Below are positions 1 through 8,631 of a stretch of 30,546 bases of DNA, piece by piece (position 1 is the first letter of the stretch; every line of letters begins with the position of its first letter). The notes under the pieces are model-generated. The model was not told the origin of the DNA. It saw only the letters and a program-made list of their open reading frames with translations, and did not search any database. The DNA lies in the NCBI GenBank assembly GCA_964623885.1, contig CAZUVM010000019.1, forward strand, positions 1-30,546. The letters are read 5' to 3'. Source of the DNA: CAZUVM01 sp964623885. GTDB taxonomy: Bacteria; Verrucomicrobiota; Verrucomicrobiia; Limisphaerales; UBA8199. The position numbers and the translations under genes are program-made.

Positions 1-1209
1 GCCGCAGGAAATGATAATCGAGAGCACCCACCACAAAGCAGGCTGCAGATTGCCTGCGGCGTCCTTGATATCGCCCAGCATCAACTTGCTGATGATAAAC
101 GTCAATGCGATGGAGATGACCGAGGTGATCCACACCAGCCACGTCAGCGGCAGTTCAGGGTGAAAGTCCTCGGCATGGCCGTATCGGGCGGCAAACACTT
201 TGCTGTTAAAGAAGTAAGCCACCATCGAGGTAAGGATCATGATGATGCGCATGACGAAAATCCAGGTGATGAGCTGGGCGCATAGGAAACCCGTTGGGCC
301 AGTCGCCCCCAACGAGAGAGCGAGGAAGGAAATCAGGGCCACGCCCGTTACCCCGTAGGTCTCAAACCCGTCCGCCGTCGGGCCGACAGAGTCGCCCGCG
401 TTGTCACCCGTGCAGTCGGCCACCACGCCGGGGTTTTTCGGGTCGTCTTCCGGCAGCTTGAACACGATCTTCATCAAGTCCGAGCCGATATCAGCGATCT
501 TGGTGAAAATGCCGCCGCAGATACGCAAAGCCGAAGCACCCAGCGATTCGCCAATCGCAAAGCCGATAAAGCATGGTCCCTTCATATCGGTGGGCAGAAA
601 CACCAGGATGCAAATCATGAAGAAGAGCTCGACGGTGACCAACAGCAACCCGACGCTCATGCCGGAGCGCATCGGAATGGCCAGCGGCGGCCAGGGAATT
701 CCGCGGAGGGCAGCGAATGCGGAGCGCGAATTGGCCTGCGTATTGATCCTCATGCCGAACCACGCCACACCGTAGGATCCCAGAATCCCCAGAATGGAAG
801 CGCCGAGGATTAGAATGACCTTCGGAATATCCATTCCTTGCAGGACCTTGAAGTAGTAAACGATGCAAATCCCAATCAACACCCACAGCACGGCAAGGAA
901 TTTACCTTGCTGCGTCAAATAACTCTTGCAGGTCTCCCAAATGACGTTCGACACGTTGCGCATCGAGTCATGCACCGGCAAGTTGCTGGTCTGCATGTAC
1001 TGGACGAGGCCGAAAATCCCGCCGATCGCGCATACCAGGATGCCAATGTACATCAACTGGTTGCCGTTCAAGCCGCCCAGCGCGGGAAACCTATTAGCAC
1101 CGCCTAGGTCCGGGAGATTCAGCTCCGCTTCGCTGCCGAACGCAACGCTGGTCATTCCAAGCAGGGCGAATACTAGAATGCCCCAAAACCATTTTTTATT
1201 ATTTGTCAT
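1..1209 (-). CDS. hppA: Membrane-bound ion-translocating pyrophosphatase, N-terminal 403 residues (cut by window edge)
   Basis: Integral membrane enzyme that couples PPi hydrolysis to H+ and/or Na+ export. The reading frame opens at ATG 1209 and runs off the left edge, so only 403 of roughly 700 or more residues are present. Residues 1-25 form a signal-like first hydrophobic segment, and further membrane spans lie near 52-70, 104-120, 130-152, 185-205, 287-305 and 312-333. The diagnostic substrate-site stretch is present: GGIFTK (232-237), IADIGSD (238-244), PEDDPKNP (253-260) and ADCTGDNAGD (264-273), followed by D280 and E283 in the position of the ion-gate Asp/Glu of TM6. The GKVE segment of well-studied pumps is replaced by KIVFK with one residue fewer, so this is not a textbook H+-PPase; the transported ion cannot be read from this fragment. 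No clear Shine-Dalgarno is seen. It lies 240 bp downstream of a same-strand prepilin gene. Confidence 0.95.
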   Translation of the reverse strand, partial: MTNNKKWFWGILVFALLGMTSVAFGSEAELNLPDLGGANRFPALGGLNGNQLMYIGILVCAIGGIFGLVQYMQTSNLPVHDSMRNVSNVIWETCKSYLTQQGKFLAVLWVLIGICIVYYFKVLQGMDIPKVILILGASILGILGSYGVAWFGMRINTQANSRSAFAALRGIPWPPLAIPMRSGMSVGLLLVTVELFFMICILVFLPTDMKGPCFIGFAIGESLGASALRICGGIFTKIADIGSDLMKIVFKLPEDDPKNPGVVADCTGDNAGDSVGPTADGFETYGVTGVALISFLALSLGATGPTGFLCAQLITWIFVMRIIMILTSMVAYFFNSKVFAARYGHAEDFHPELPLTWLVWITSVISIALTFIISKLMLGDIKDAAGNLQPALWWVLSIIISCG

Positions 1210-1449
1210 AAAATTCAGGCGCGAGACTATTGCAGATCAGGGTAGGGGTACGCCAACACTTTTTTTGGGGCAAATGCCCCATCCATTGCTGTGCACTTAT
1301 TGCCATTCGCCTGCCAAAGTGCGGCTCGGTACTGCCCTGACTCCCTATTGAGCTTAATCAGATTATTAACTTCCGCAATACCTGAAAACAACCCCGCCTC
1401 AAGCTCAATTCTTCGGCAGAACCGCGAATCGACACTCAAAGGCTCGGGC

Positions 1450-2250
1450 TTACTTTGGCACGGTCGTGCGCAGCCTCAGCCAGGCAAGGTCCAGGTTGTT
1501 GGGAGAGGCATCGTCGTGCCGATGGTAGTCGGACGAATAAGCGGCAATGGTCCTTTGGTCCTGCCAACGATGATATTCCACATGGCCATCGGCGAAGGAG
1601 ATCACTCCGCCGCGATTATGCGAGGCGTTGGGAAAATTGAAAAAACTATCCCGGTCCATATAAACACCGAAATACGGCCAGCAGATGCTGTCGGGATTCA
1701 CATCGATAAACGTGAATGCTCCGGTCGGCATGCGTGAGGAGAGCAGCGAGTATTTCTCAAAAATCGAGTAGCTGAAAGAAAGCCGGCTATCCCACGGCCC
1801 GTTCCATCCCAGATAGGGATTAAGTGAGTAACTGCGGATTCGCGGATAGGGTCGGCTGTTCACGCTGACGGTGCTGCGGTCGGTGGGGCAAACGTACAGT
1901 TGGGTCGTGCGCACATAATTCGCGAACAGCGCGTACCGGGGATCCACTATGTAAGCCACATTGGTGTTGTCGGTTACATTGTAAAAAGCACCCTGGACCC
2001 AGAACTTAAGCGTCGTGTCGGGCGGATCATGCATGCCGTTCGCGGCCAAAGCGTCCGCATTATCCGTCGCATACATTACCCATACCGCGGCCAATTGCTT
2101 CTCGTTATTGGTACATTGTACTCGTTTGGCGGCCAGTTTGGCCTTGGCCAGCGCGGGCAGCAGCATGGCAGCGAGTATCGCAATCACGGCGATCACGACC
2201 AGTAATTCGACCAGCGTGAAAGCAGAAGATTTGGTCCGCGCACCGCGCAT
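1450..2250 (-). CDS. Prepilin-type N-terminal cleavage/methylation domain protein
   Basis: A 266-residue pseudopilin-like protein. A short basic leader (residues 1-10) is followed by the class III signal motif FTLVELL with Glu at +5 (E15) and a hydrophobic helix to about residue 34, ending AAMLLPALAKAK. The residue before the cleavage site is Ala rather than the usual Gly. The body is polar with several Tyr/Trp and two Cys, and the tail has FADGHVEYHRW, a motif shared with the other prepilin-like protein in this window (8632-9357). Proteins of this layout are abundant, often tens of copies, in Verrucomicrobiota and Planctomycetota; they are thought to be exported by type II secretion/type IV pilus-like machinery, but their individual roles are unknown. 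No pilus assembly gene is nearby. It is divergent from ruvB with 172 bp between them. Confidence 0.9.
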   Translation of the reverse strand: MRGARTKSSAFTLVELLVVIAVIAILAAMLLPALAKAKLAAKRVQCTNNEKQLAAVWVMYATDNADALAANGMHDPPDTTLKFWVQGAFYNVTDNTNVAYIVDPRYALFANYVRTTQLYVCPTDRSTVSVNSRPYPRIRSYSLNPYLGWNGPWDSRLSFSYSIFEKYSLLSSRMPTGAFTFIDVNPDSICWPYFGVYMDRDSFFNFPNASHNRGGVISFADGHVEYHRWQDQRTIAAYSSDYHRHDDASPNNLDLAWLRLRTTVPK

Positions 2251-2422
2251 AAAGGGAACTTGTAGCTACGATTAACAGATATTCTGAACGCTGGCAAGCA
2301 CAGAAAACCCGAGGTGAAGTCCCGAGGCCGTCGAGTGAATCACATATGCTCTGAGGCGCACCAATTCCCGCGTTTCCGGTTTCACCTTGCGCCCACTGCG
2401 GTTTCCCCTCTTTACTGGGTTC

Positions 2423-3445
2423 ATGGCCGAACGTTTGATCTCAGAAGCGCTGGCGAAACCGGACATCGCGTTGGAAATGACGCTGCGGCCTTCGCTTTTT
2501 TCGGAGTTCACCGGCCAGGCGAAAGTTAAAGAACGGCTGGAGATCACGGTGGCGGCCGCCCGGCAGCGTGGAGAAGCCATCGACCATCTCTTGTTGAGCG
2601 GGCCCCCCGGCCTGGGTAAGACCACCCTGGCGCATATCATTGCCAAGGCGATGGGCGCCAATATCAAAAGCACCAGCGGCCCTACGATCGAAAAAGCCGG
2701 CGACCTTGCGGGATTGTTGACCAATCTAGAAGAAGGCGATGTGCTGTTCATCGATGAGATTCATCGCCTGCAAAAGACTATCGAAGAATACCTCTATCCG
2801 GCGATGGAGGATTTTAAGCTCGACATCATTATCGACCAGGGACCGAACGCCCGCAGCGTTCGTCTGAATCTGCCGCGGTTTACGCTGATAGGGGCGACCA
2901 CCCGTAGCGGACTTTTAACGGCTCCGCTGCTGACCCGCTTCCCGATTCGCGAGCGGCTGGACTACTATCAGGCCGAGCAATTGGAGCAAATCGTCCTGCG
3001 CTCTGCGCGCTTGTTGAACGTGGAAATAGATGATAAGGGCGCCCACGAAATTGCCCGCCGCAGCCGCGGCACGCCGCGCATCGCCAACAACGTCCTTCGC
3101 CGCGTTCGCGATTACGCCCAGGTCAAACACAAGGGACGCATCACAGGGTCGATTGCGGACCAGGCCCTGGCCATGCTGGAGATCGACGAGAATGGCCTCG
3201 ACGAAATGGACAAACGCATCCTCGACACGGTCATCGTCAAATTTGGCGGCGGACCGGTCGGTCTGGGCTCGCTCGCGGTGGCGGTGGGTGAGGAACCGGA
3301 CACACTCGAAGAGGTTTATGAGCCATACTTGATCATGGAGGGCTATCTCAAGCGCACAGCCCAGGGGCGAGTTGCTACCGAGTTAAGCTATAAGAAACTG
3401 GGCCACCAAGTTGGCAAGGGGGGCCAACCTGGGTTGTTTGGATAA
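2423..3445 (+). CDS. ruvB: Holliday junction branch migration ATPase RuvB
   Basis: Hexameric AAA+ motor that, with RuvA, drives Holliday junction migration in recombinational repair. I chose ATG 2423 (340 residues, normal for the family) because the protein then begins MAERLISE and aligns with RuvB; an in-frame TTG 36 bp upstream would add 12 unrelated residues. Visible motifs are Walker A GPPGLGKT at residues 60-67, Walker B FIDEIH at 109-114, sensor I region GATTRSG at 157-163, and TRFPIRE just after 170. The winged-helix C-terminal domain includes KFGGGPVGLGSLA and ends YLKRTAQGRVAT...G. ruvA and ruvC are not adjacent. The next gene on the same strand begins 54 bp downstream and is a lipoprotein of unrelated type, so co-transcription is possible but functionally uninformative. 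Confidence 0.97.
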   Translation: MAERLISEALAKPDIALEMTLRPSLFSEFTGQAKVKERLEITVAAARQRGEAIDHLLLSGPPGLGKTTLAHIIAKAMGANIKSTSGPTIEKAGDLAGLLTNLEEGDVLFIDEIHRLQKTIEEYLYPAMEDFKLDIIIDQGPNARSVRLNLPRFTLIGATTRSGLLTAPLLTRFPIRERLDYYQAEQLEQIVLRSARLLNVEIDDKGAHEIARRSRGTPRIANNVLRRVRDYAQVKHKGRITGSIADQALAMLEIDENGLDEMDKRILDTVIVKFGGGPVGLGSLAVAVGEEPDTLEEVYEPYLIMEGYLKRTAQGRVATELSYKKLGHQVGKGGQPGLFG

Positions 3446-3499
3446 AGGCATTCCGTCCCAATCGAGTGGATTCATGATCAGGTTCTCCATCCTGCCGCA

Positions 3500-4891
3500 A
3501 TGAAGTTGAATCGCTTCTTGCTTTTGGTGCTGCTTTGCTCGGTAGCTTTGCTGGAGACAGGCTGCCAATGGGCGAGGTGGCTGCGACTGCTCTCGTTCAA
3601 GAAGCAGCTTGCGCAAGTCGAGCGGTATGTTCGGGTGGAGGACCAGGGCGGACTGATGCTGCATTTTGTGAAGCCGGTTGTTTACTGTGACGACTTGAGC
3701 CTGCTGATAGATGACGAGACGTTGCGCACGACGAACAAGGATCGCGTCACTTGGATTTGGACATATGAAAAACAATCTGCTGACGGAACGAATGCCGGCT
3801 CTCCCGCAACTGACCTTTCGATTTCGATGGGATTCAAGGATCTAAAGTTCGACGAGATGAAATTCCCCGAGCCGTTCCTGGCGCTGATGCCGAAACCGCT
3901 CATCATCGGCCTGTTGCGCTCTGTAGGCCAGGCCGAGATCGACATTCGCCACGGCAACGTGAAGATGAAATGGGTGGGACCCTCACCGGGGCAGAAAGTG
4001 GAGCTTCCAACGAAAACGCAAGTGACGACACTGCTTGGCCCGCCGTATTGGATTACGCAATCCAATCTGGCGCGAACCTATCTTTATAAGTACTACCAAA
4101 AGCTTTCCAAGCCGGCGCCCCCGGCCGAGCGCCTAGCCTGGGCGAAATTCACCTTTGCGGACGATGGTGAAGAGATCTCGAGCAGCGAAGGCATCATCGG
4201 CAACGTCGGTTGGAAAATGACCCGTGTGCCAAACCAGCCCGAGCCACGTGTCACCTTTTCGCTCGAGGATCTGAGCATCGAGCCCGTCGCGATCCATTTG
4301 CCTTCGGAACTCACCGAGGATTTTGTCGGAGTGTATAAGGAGCCCGGCGGCACTACACTCAAGCTTGGTCGCGACGGCGATGTATTCATTGTGAGTTGGG
4401 AAAAGGAACAATCCGGCGGGTGGTGCATGGCCCAGCCAGAAACCACAAACGCATTCTTCGGACTGCCTAATGGGCTGCCGCGCGGCACTTTCCTGCGGGA
4501 CAACTGCGGGGTCGTGACCGGCCTGGTGGCGCAGTTGCAGGGGCCAGGCACGGTCTTTGCCAAGGTCGCTCCTCAACTCCCCGCGGCTCCATCCATGGCC
4601 GCCGTCGATGCAAAAATATACGCTGATTGCGCCGGCAGATATAAGGCCTCCTGGGGAGGGACCGTCACTCTTATCCGCGGCGGCGATCAGCTTTTCTGGA
4701 AAAACCAAGGCATCCGTGCTCGCGTCCCGATTTATCCATCATCAGAAACAAACTTCTTCTTCAAGGCGGTCGATTCGCCGCTGACGTTCGTGAGAAATTC
4801 GCAAGGCCAGGTTACCAAATTCGTTCTCCGTTACTGCGGACATCAGGCAGAGGCCGTGAAAATCGCAGGGTCGCAGCCAAATTCGTCCTGA
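3500..4891 (+). CDS. Putative lipoprotein with two C-terminal DUF3471-like beta modules
   Basis: A 463-residue exported protein that I do not recognise as a named family. The N-terminus is a signal peptide with a cysteine at residue 22 in the context LLETGC; the -3 residue is Glu, so the lipobox is imperfect and lipid attachment is likely but not certain. Residues 35-270 are a mixed region with no motif I can name. From about 271 (EDFVGVYKEPGGTTLKLGRDG) and again from about 374 (YADCAGRYKASWGG...) there are two related stretches of the pattern G-x-Y...-V/L-x-L...G/D-G...F..., similar to the small beta-barrel DUF3471 domain found after some beta-lactamase-like enzymes. That similarity is from reading only. 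It follows ruvB by 54 bp. Function unknown. Confidence 0.75.
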   Translation: MKLNRFLLLVLLCSVALLETGCQWARWLRLLSFKKQLAQVERYVRVEDQGGLMLHFVKPVVYCDDLSLLIDDETLRTTNKDRVTWIWTYEKQSADGTNAGSPATDLSISMGFKDLKFDEMKFPEPFLALMPKPLIIGLLRSVGQAEIDIRHGNVKMKWVGPSPGQKVELPTKTQVTTLLGPPYWITQSNLARTYLYKYYQKLSKPAPPAERLAWAKFTFADDGEEISSSEGIIGNVGWKMTRVPNQPEPRVTFSLEDLSIEPVAIHLPSELTEDFVGVYKEPGGTTLKLGRDGDVFIVSWEKEQSGGWCMAQPETTNAFFGLPNGLPRGTFLRDNCGVVTGLVAQLQGPGTVFAKVAPQLPAAPSMAAVDAKIYADCAGRYKASWGGTVTLIRGGDQLFWKNQGIRARVPIYPSSETNFFFKAVDSPLTFVRNSQGQVTKFVLRYCGHQAEAVKIAGSQPNSS

Positions 4892-4905
4892 AGCCGCAAA
4901 CCGGT

Positions 4906-5391
4906 TCAAACGATCAGGAGTTGGATGCTGTCAATGAACTCCCAGTGTCGGCCCTTGAATCCTGCTACCTGCCGGCCAGCCGGTGCGTCCAGCCGCTTTT
5001 GGATTCGGCCGCCAATGCCTCCAAACGGGCCGTAATCCCTCTTGTTGGTGTGGAAAACAATCCGGTTGATGTAGGTTTCGTATTCAACAGAGATCCCCGT
5101 CAAAACCTCGTCCGATGCAAGTTCGAAAGATTCCTGACGAATGTCGCGGTGCATTCCGGTGCCGCCTATCTTCGGCAATGTACCCGCATCTGTCGCGAGC
5201 AATATCCCGTCCACCAAATCCCGGTGCCAAACAGTGATGCGCCGGATAGTTGCCGGCGGCGGCGCAAAGCTGCGGTATGGAACACCGCCCTTCCCGCCGC
5301 CTTCCTCTCCAAACTCCTGGACGAGGTCAACGGCGGCCGATTCGGCCGATTCCACTTTTGTTCGACTTTTCGCGGGTGCGTTCGATTTCAT
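4906..5391 (-). CDS. Jacalin-like lectin domain protein
   Basis: A 161-residue protein with no signal peptide. Residues 1-45 are charged and low in complexity (KSRTKVESAESAAVD, then GEEGGGKGG). Residues 50-161 match the jacalin-like beta-prism fold: I-x-V-W-H...D-G-I, then SDEVLTGISVEYETYI, then INRIVFHTNKRDYGPFGG, and the closing AGFKGRHWEFIDSIQLLIV. The pattern TN-x-R-x-YGPFGG followed by GF-x-GR...DSI is typical of mannose- or galactose-binding jacalin domains, in which the final loop helps bind sugar. It is convergent with the lipoprotein gene (14 bp between stops) and divergent from the LamG gene at 5701. The lack of a visible export signal is odd for a lectin; a start further upstream in frame was not found. 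Carbohydrate binding is inferred from the fold only. Confidence 0.75.
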   Translation of the reverse strand: MKSNAPAKSRTKVESAESAAVDLVQEFGEEGGGKGGVPYRSFAPPPATIRRITVWHRDLVDGILLATDAGTLPKIGGTGMHRDIRQESFELASDEVLTGISVEYETYINRIVFHTNKRDYGPFGGIGGRIQKRLDAPAGRQVAGFKGRHWEFIDSIQLLIV

Positions 5392-5700
5392 CCCCGGATT
5401 CGTGTCCAGCGTAACTCCATTCTATGAGTGCCGCAACCTAGGCAAATATCGGAGGAATCTCGTCCTCGATGGCGCTTTTCCTTGACGGACGCTGGACCAC
5501 TATGTTATGCCACTGCTCAACGGATCTGTGTGGCTCCCCGCTTCAGCCTGGGTTCCGTGTCGGTTGATGATGTGGGCAGCCCGCACTTCGTGTTAGCAGC
5601 TCGCGGACCTTATGCTTGATCGTCAAAACAGGACTCCAAAGTGTTCCAAGGCGACCGCTTCTATTTCGCATTAAACCCCTACTCACCGAAATAACCTCAT
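5392..5700. other. Intergenic region between the lectin and LamG genes
   Basis: This 309-bp stretch separates the minus-strand lectin-like gene from the plus-strand LamG gene and must hold both promoters. I see no convincing -35/-10 pair, no hairpin and no conserved small ORF. No Shine-Dalgarno sequence precedes the ATG at 5701. Confidence 0.5.
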
Positions 5701-8511
5701 ATGAAAAAACAAACCTCTCGAGCCCTTGTCAGCTCGTGCGCGGCCGTCTTCTTCCTGGCTGCTCTTGTCACAGGGAATTCCCAAACCCTTGTTCACCGAT
5801 ACAGCTTTAATGATCCGGCTTTTAACCCCACCTTTAGCGATTCGGTCGGCGGCGCAAACTGGACCGGGACCAATGTTGGATCGGCCTACGTCGACGGTTC
5901 GCAGCTTCAATTAGACGGCTTTACAGCATGGGCCATACTCCCTTCAGGGATCGTCAGCAGCTATTCCCAGGTTACGATTGAGTTCTGGGCGACGTTTTAT
6001 CCCAGCAATCCGGTTTGGACGCGCGTGTTCGCGTTCGGTGATCAGAATAACGGCGCCGAACGTACGGGCGTGGATTACTGCCATTATGCCGGAGGCAATT
6101 GGCAGAACCTGAATTGCAATGGTGTTTATATCAACAACCCCAGCGGCCTCAACGGCCAAACCAACGTGCACGTCACTTGCGTGGTGAACCCAGTCGCCAA
6201 CAAGATGTACTACTATAACAGCAGCAAAGTCACATCTGGCGCGGTGTTCAATAACGGCAGCGGAGGCACGCTATCGCCGCTTAGCGCCGTCAATGACACT
6301 ATCTGCCTGCTGGGCAAGTCCTTGTTTGACCAGGATCAGCCGCTGGCCGGCTCGATTGACGAATTCCGGATCTACTCGGGGGTTCTTCCCTCTTCACAAA
6401 TCGCGCTCAACGATATTTCCGGGCCGGATAATATTGTGACCAACCCCGGGCCGGTTCAGGCGCTGCACTTCAGCAGCCCGGTCGGCACGCTGCTCGTCAA
6501 CCAGCTCTCGCAGCAGATTTTGACCGCTGACTTTACGAATCTGGTAGGCGTCGACATGGTTGCGTACGGGGGAGTGACCTATGCTTCGCTGAACACGAGC
6601 GTAGTCACCATCGATACTAATGGCTTGGTCAAAGGGGTTGCTCCAGGCACAACGAAAGTGACTGCCAGCTTCGGCGGGTTATTCGCGACAAACACCCTGA
6701 CAGTAATTGCGTTGCCGGCGACGCTGACGCACCGGTACAGTTTTAATGGTACGGATGCGAACGACTCCGTTGGCGGCGCCAACGGCACGTTCTACGGCAA
6801 CGCGACGAACTCGGCCGGCAAGCTAGTGCTTGACGGGAGTTTCGGTACTTACGTGGACCTGCCGGCTGCCGCTATCAATATCGCCACCAACTCGGCCGTG
6901 ACATTCGAGGCATGGGTCGATTTTGGCCCCGGAGCTACTTGGGCTTATCTATTCGGCTTTGGCAATACGAACGGCGCCAACGGTGATAGACAAATCGCTT
7001 GCGTTCCACGTGCCGAGCCCGGGGGCTACCACCACTGGGGCATCACCGAGAATGGCGGCCGGACCACGGGGTGGGCGCACGGCTGGAGCAACATGACCGC
7101 GCATATTACCTGCGTGGTTGATCCTCCCACCGGCACGCTCTCCATCTACCGGGACGGGTTACTCGAATTTGCCGAGTACGACGCCTTCCTGCCGATGTCG
7201 TATTTCCCCACGAACTACGGTTTCCTGGGCCGTTCCTTCTACTCCGCCGATCCGTACCTCACGGCTAACATCGATGAGTTCCGCATCTACAGCGGCGCGC
7301 TGACCCCGGCACAGGTGGCGCTGACCCAGGCTGAGGGTCCCAACGCCACGAGCATCGACGTCGGAGCTCTTACTTCAATCACGGTGCCGCCCACCAATTA
7401 TCCGTCGTATTCCACGCTGGTGCCTCCGTTGGTGCTGGCGAATTATGCTAATGTCCAAAACGTCAACTTGCTGTCGACCTTGACTGCAGCCGGCAACCCG
7501 AACCTCGGCGGCCCGCAACCTCTGGTGGTCACATCGAGCGACTCGAGCATCATCAGTGTGAACTCCCAAAACATGCTGACGACGCATAGGCCTGGTACAG
7601 TGACCTTGAGCGCCAGCTTCCAGGGTAAGTCCGGCAGCTCCACCGTTACCGTGAAGAACCAGGCGGTCCTGACGCATCGTTACAGCTTCAACGTCGACAA
7701 TGATGCCAGCGACTCTGTTGGTGGCGCCAATGGGACACTCCAAGGCAATGCCACTGTTTCCGGCGGCCAACTGCAACTCACCAATGCCGTCGACGCCGAT
7801 TACCTCGATTTGCCCCCTGGATTGCTCGAGGGCTACGATTCCGTAACGATCGACCTGTGGGCCAACCTTGGGGCGGCGCAGCATTGGTCCAGGATCTGGG
7901 AATTCACCGACAAGGACGCCGACAACCTGAACGTTCAAAACGAGTTCTATTTTGCAACGGGATGGGACGGAACGCCGGATGCAAACTTCTATAACGCGGC
8001 ATTCCCGTGGGGAGGCAATCTGTTTGTAAACGGTCCGCTGCAGAATGGGCTGTGGCATATCACTTGCCTTTACGGCAACGGCTCGATGTCGGTCTATACG
8101 AACGGCGTGTTCGAAGGCGCTACGGCGAACCTGATCGCGCCCGCCAGCTCGGCTGGAACCGCTTCGAGTACCATCGGCCATTCGCCATTCCCCGACCCAG
8201 GTATTCTTGGCTCAATTGACGAGATCCGTATTTATAAAGGTCTCCTGGCGCCCGATGAAATTCTCGGGGAGGACGTCATCGGGCCGAACACACTCTTGTC
8301 CAGCACTGCCTCGCTGAAAGCCACCCGCAGCGGCGGCAATGTGGTGCTGAGCTGGCCGGTGGCAGCGGCTGGGTTCTCGGTCCAGAGCCGTGCAAGCCTG
8401 GCTAGTGGGAGCTGGACTACTTTGCCCAATGCGCCAACGCTGGTCGGCAACACCTGGCAGGTAACCGTCCCAACCACCAGCAGCCCTCAGTTCTACCGCA
8501 TCTGGCACTGA
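5701..8511 (+). CDS. Large secreted protein with three LamG/ConA-like domains and two Ig-like (BIG2-type) spacers
   Basis: A 936-residue exported protein. Residues 1-28 are a signal peptide (basic MKKQTSR, then a hydrophobic core). Three concanavalin A-like LamG modules lie near 30-240, 341-548 and 656-862; each opens with L[VT]HRYSFN, has D-SVGGAN, and closes with IDE[FI]RIY-x-G. Between them are two Ig-like spacers (about 246-338 and 550-652) of BIG2 style, with I/VTVxN at their ends and a V-x-PGT-x-[KT]V[TL] core. Residues 863-936 form a small C-terminal module ending SPQFYRIWH that also ends the GH43 protein at 9364-12972. No catalytic domain is visible, so a carbohydrate- or surface-binding role is the most that can be said. 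The repeat layout suggests internal duplication. A hairpin follows the gene. Confidence 0.88.
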   Translation: MKKQTSRALVSSCAAVFFLAALVTGNSQTLVHRYSFNDPAFNPTFSDSVGGANWTGTNVGSAYVDGSQLQLDGFTAWAILPSGIVSSYSQVTIEFWATFYPSNPVWTRVFAFGDQNNGAERTGVDYCHYAGGNWQNLNCNGVYINNPSGLNGQTNVHVTCVVNPVANKMYYYNSSKVTSGAVFNNGSGGTLSPLSAVNDTICLLGKSLFDQDQPLAGSIDEFRIYSGVLPSSQIALNDISGPDNIVTNPGPVQALHFSSPVGTLLVNQLSQQILTADFTNLVGVDMVAYGGVTYASLNTSVVTIDTNGLVKGVAPGTTKVTASFGGLFATNTLTVIALPATLTHRYSFNGTDANDSVGGANGTFYGNATNSAGKLVLDGSFGTYVDLPAAAINIATNSAVTFEAWVDFGPGATWAYLFGFGNTNGANGDRQIACVPRAEPGGYHHWGITENGGRTTGWAHGWSNMTAHITCVVDPPTGTLSIYRDGLLEFAEYDAFLPMSYFPTNYGFLGRSFYSADPYLTANIDEFRIYSGALTPAQVALTQAEGPNATSIDVGALTSITVPPTNYPSYSTLVPPLVLANYANVQNVNLLSTLTAAGNPNLGGPQPLVVTSSDSSIISVNSQNMLTTHRPGTVTLSASFQGKSGSSTVTVKNQAVLTHRYSFNVDNDASDSVGGANGTLQGNATVSGGQLQLTNAVDADYLDLPPGLLEGYDSVTIDLWANLGAAQHWSRIWEFTDKDADNLNVQNEFYFATGWDGTPDANFYNAAFPWGGNLFVNGPLQNGLWHITCLYGNGSMSVYTNGVFEGATANLIAPASSAGTASSTIGHSPFPDPGILGSIDEIRIYKGLLAPDEILGEDVIGPNTLLSSTASLKATRSGGNVVLSWPVAAAGFSVQSRASLASGSWTTLPNAPTLVGNTWQVTVPTTSSPQFYRIWH

Positions 8512-8523
8512 TTGATGGCCGGA

Positions 8524-8573
8524 GCCCCGCTGCCAGGCAGTTCCCTGGTAGCGGGGCCAGCTACATTCCTTTT
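8524..8573 (+). terminator. Probable terminator hairpin after the LamG gene
   Basis: Arms 8524-8537 and 8544-8557 pair over 14 bp with one G-U wobble and a 6-nt loop. A run of five T follows about 11 nt later (within 8568-8573). The T-run is further from the stem than in a textbook terminator, so efficiency is uncertain. It sits 13 bp after the stop codon of the LamG gene. Confidence 0.6.
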
Positions 8574-8631
8574 TGGCGGACACCTCTCTTTCGAGGTATA
8601 GTGAGTTGTCTATCAAGCGGCCGCGAAAACG

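Noticed and set aside
491..886. 131-codon minus-strand ORF
   Set aside because: It lies in another frame inside the pyrophosphatase gene, whose own frame has unmistakable family motifs.
1227..1439. 70-codon minus-strand ORF between the prepilin and pyrophosphatase genes
   Set aside because: No recognisable motif and no ribosome binding site; length is within chance expectation.
2387..2422. TTG start giving RuvB 12 extra residues
   Set aside because: The extra residues are not RuvB-like and ATG 2423 gives the expected N-terminus.
7375..8181. 268-codon ORF antisense to the LamG gene
   Set aside because: Arg/Val-rich translation without domain features; it mirrors the codon bias of the LamG gene on the opposite strand.
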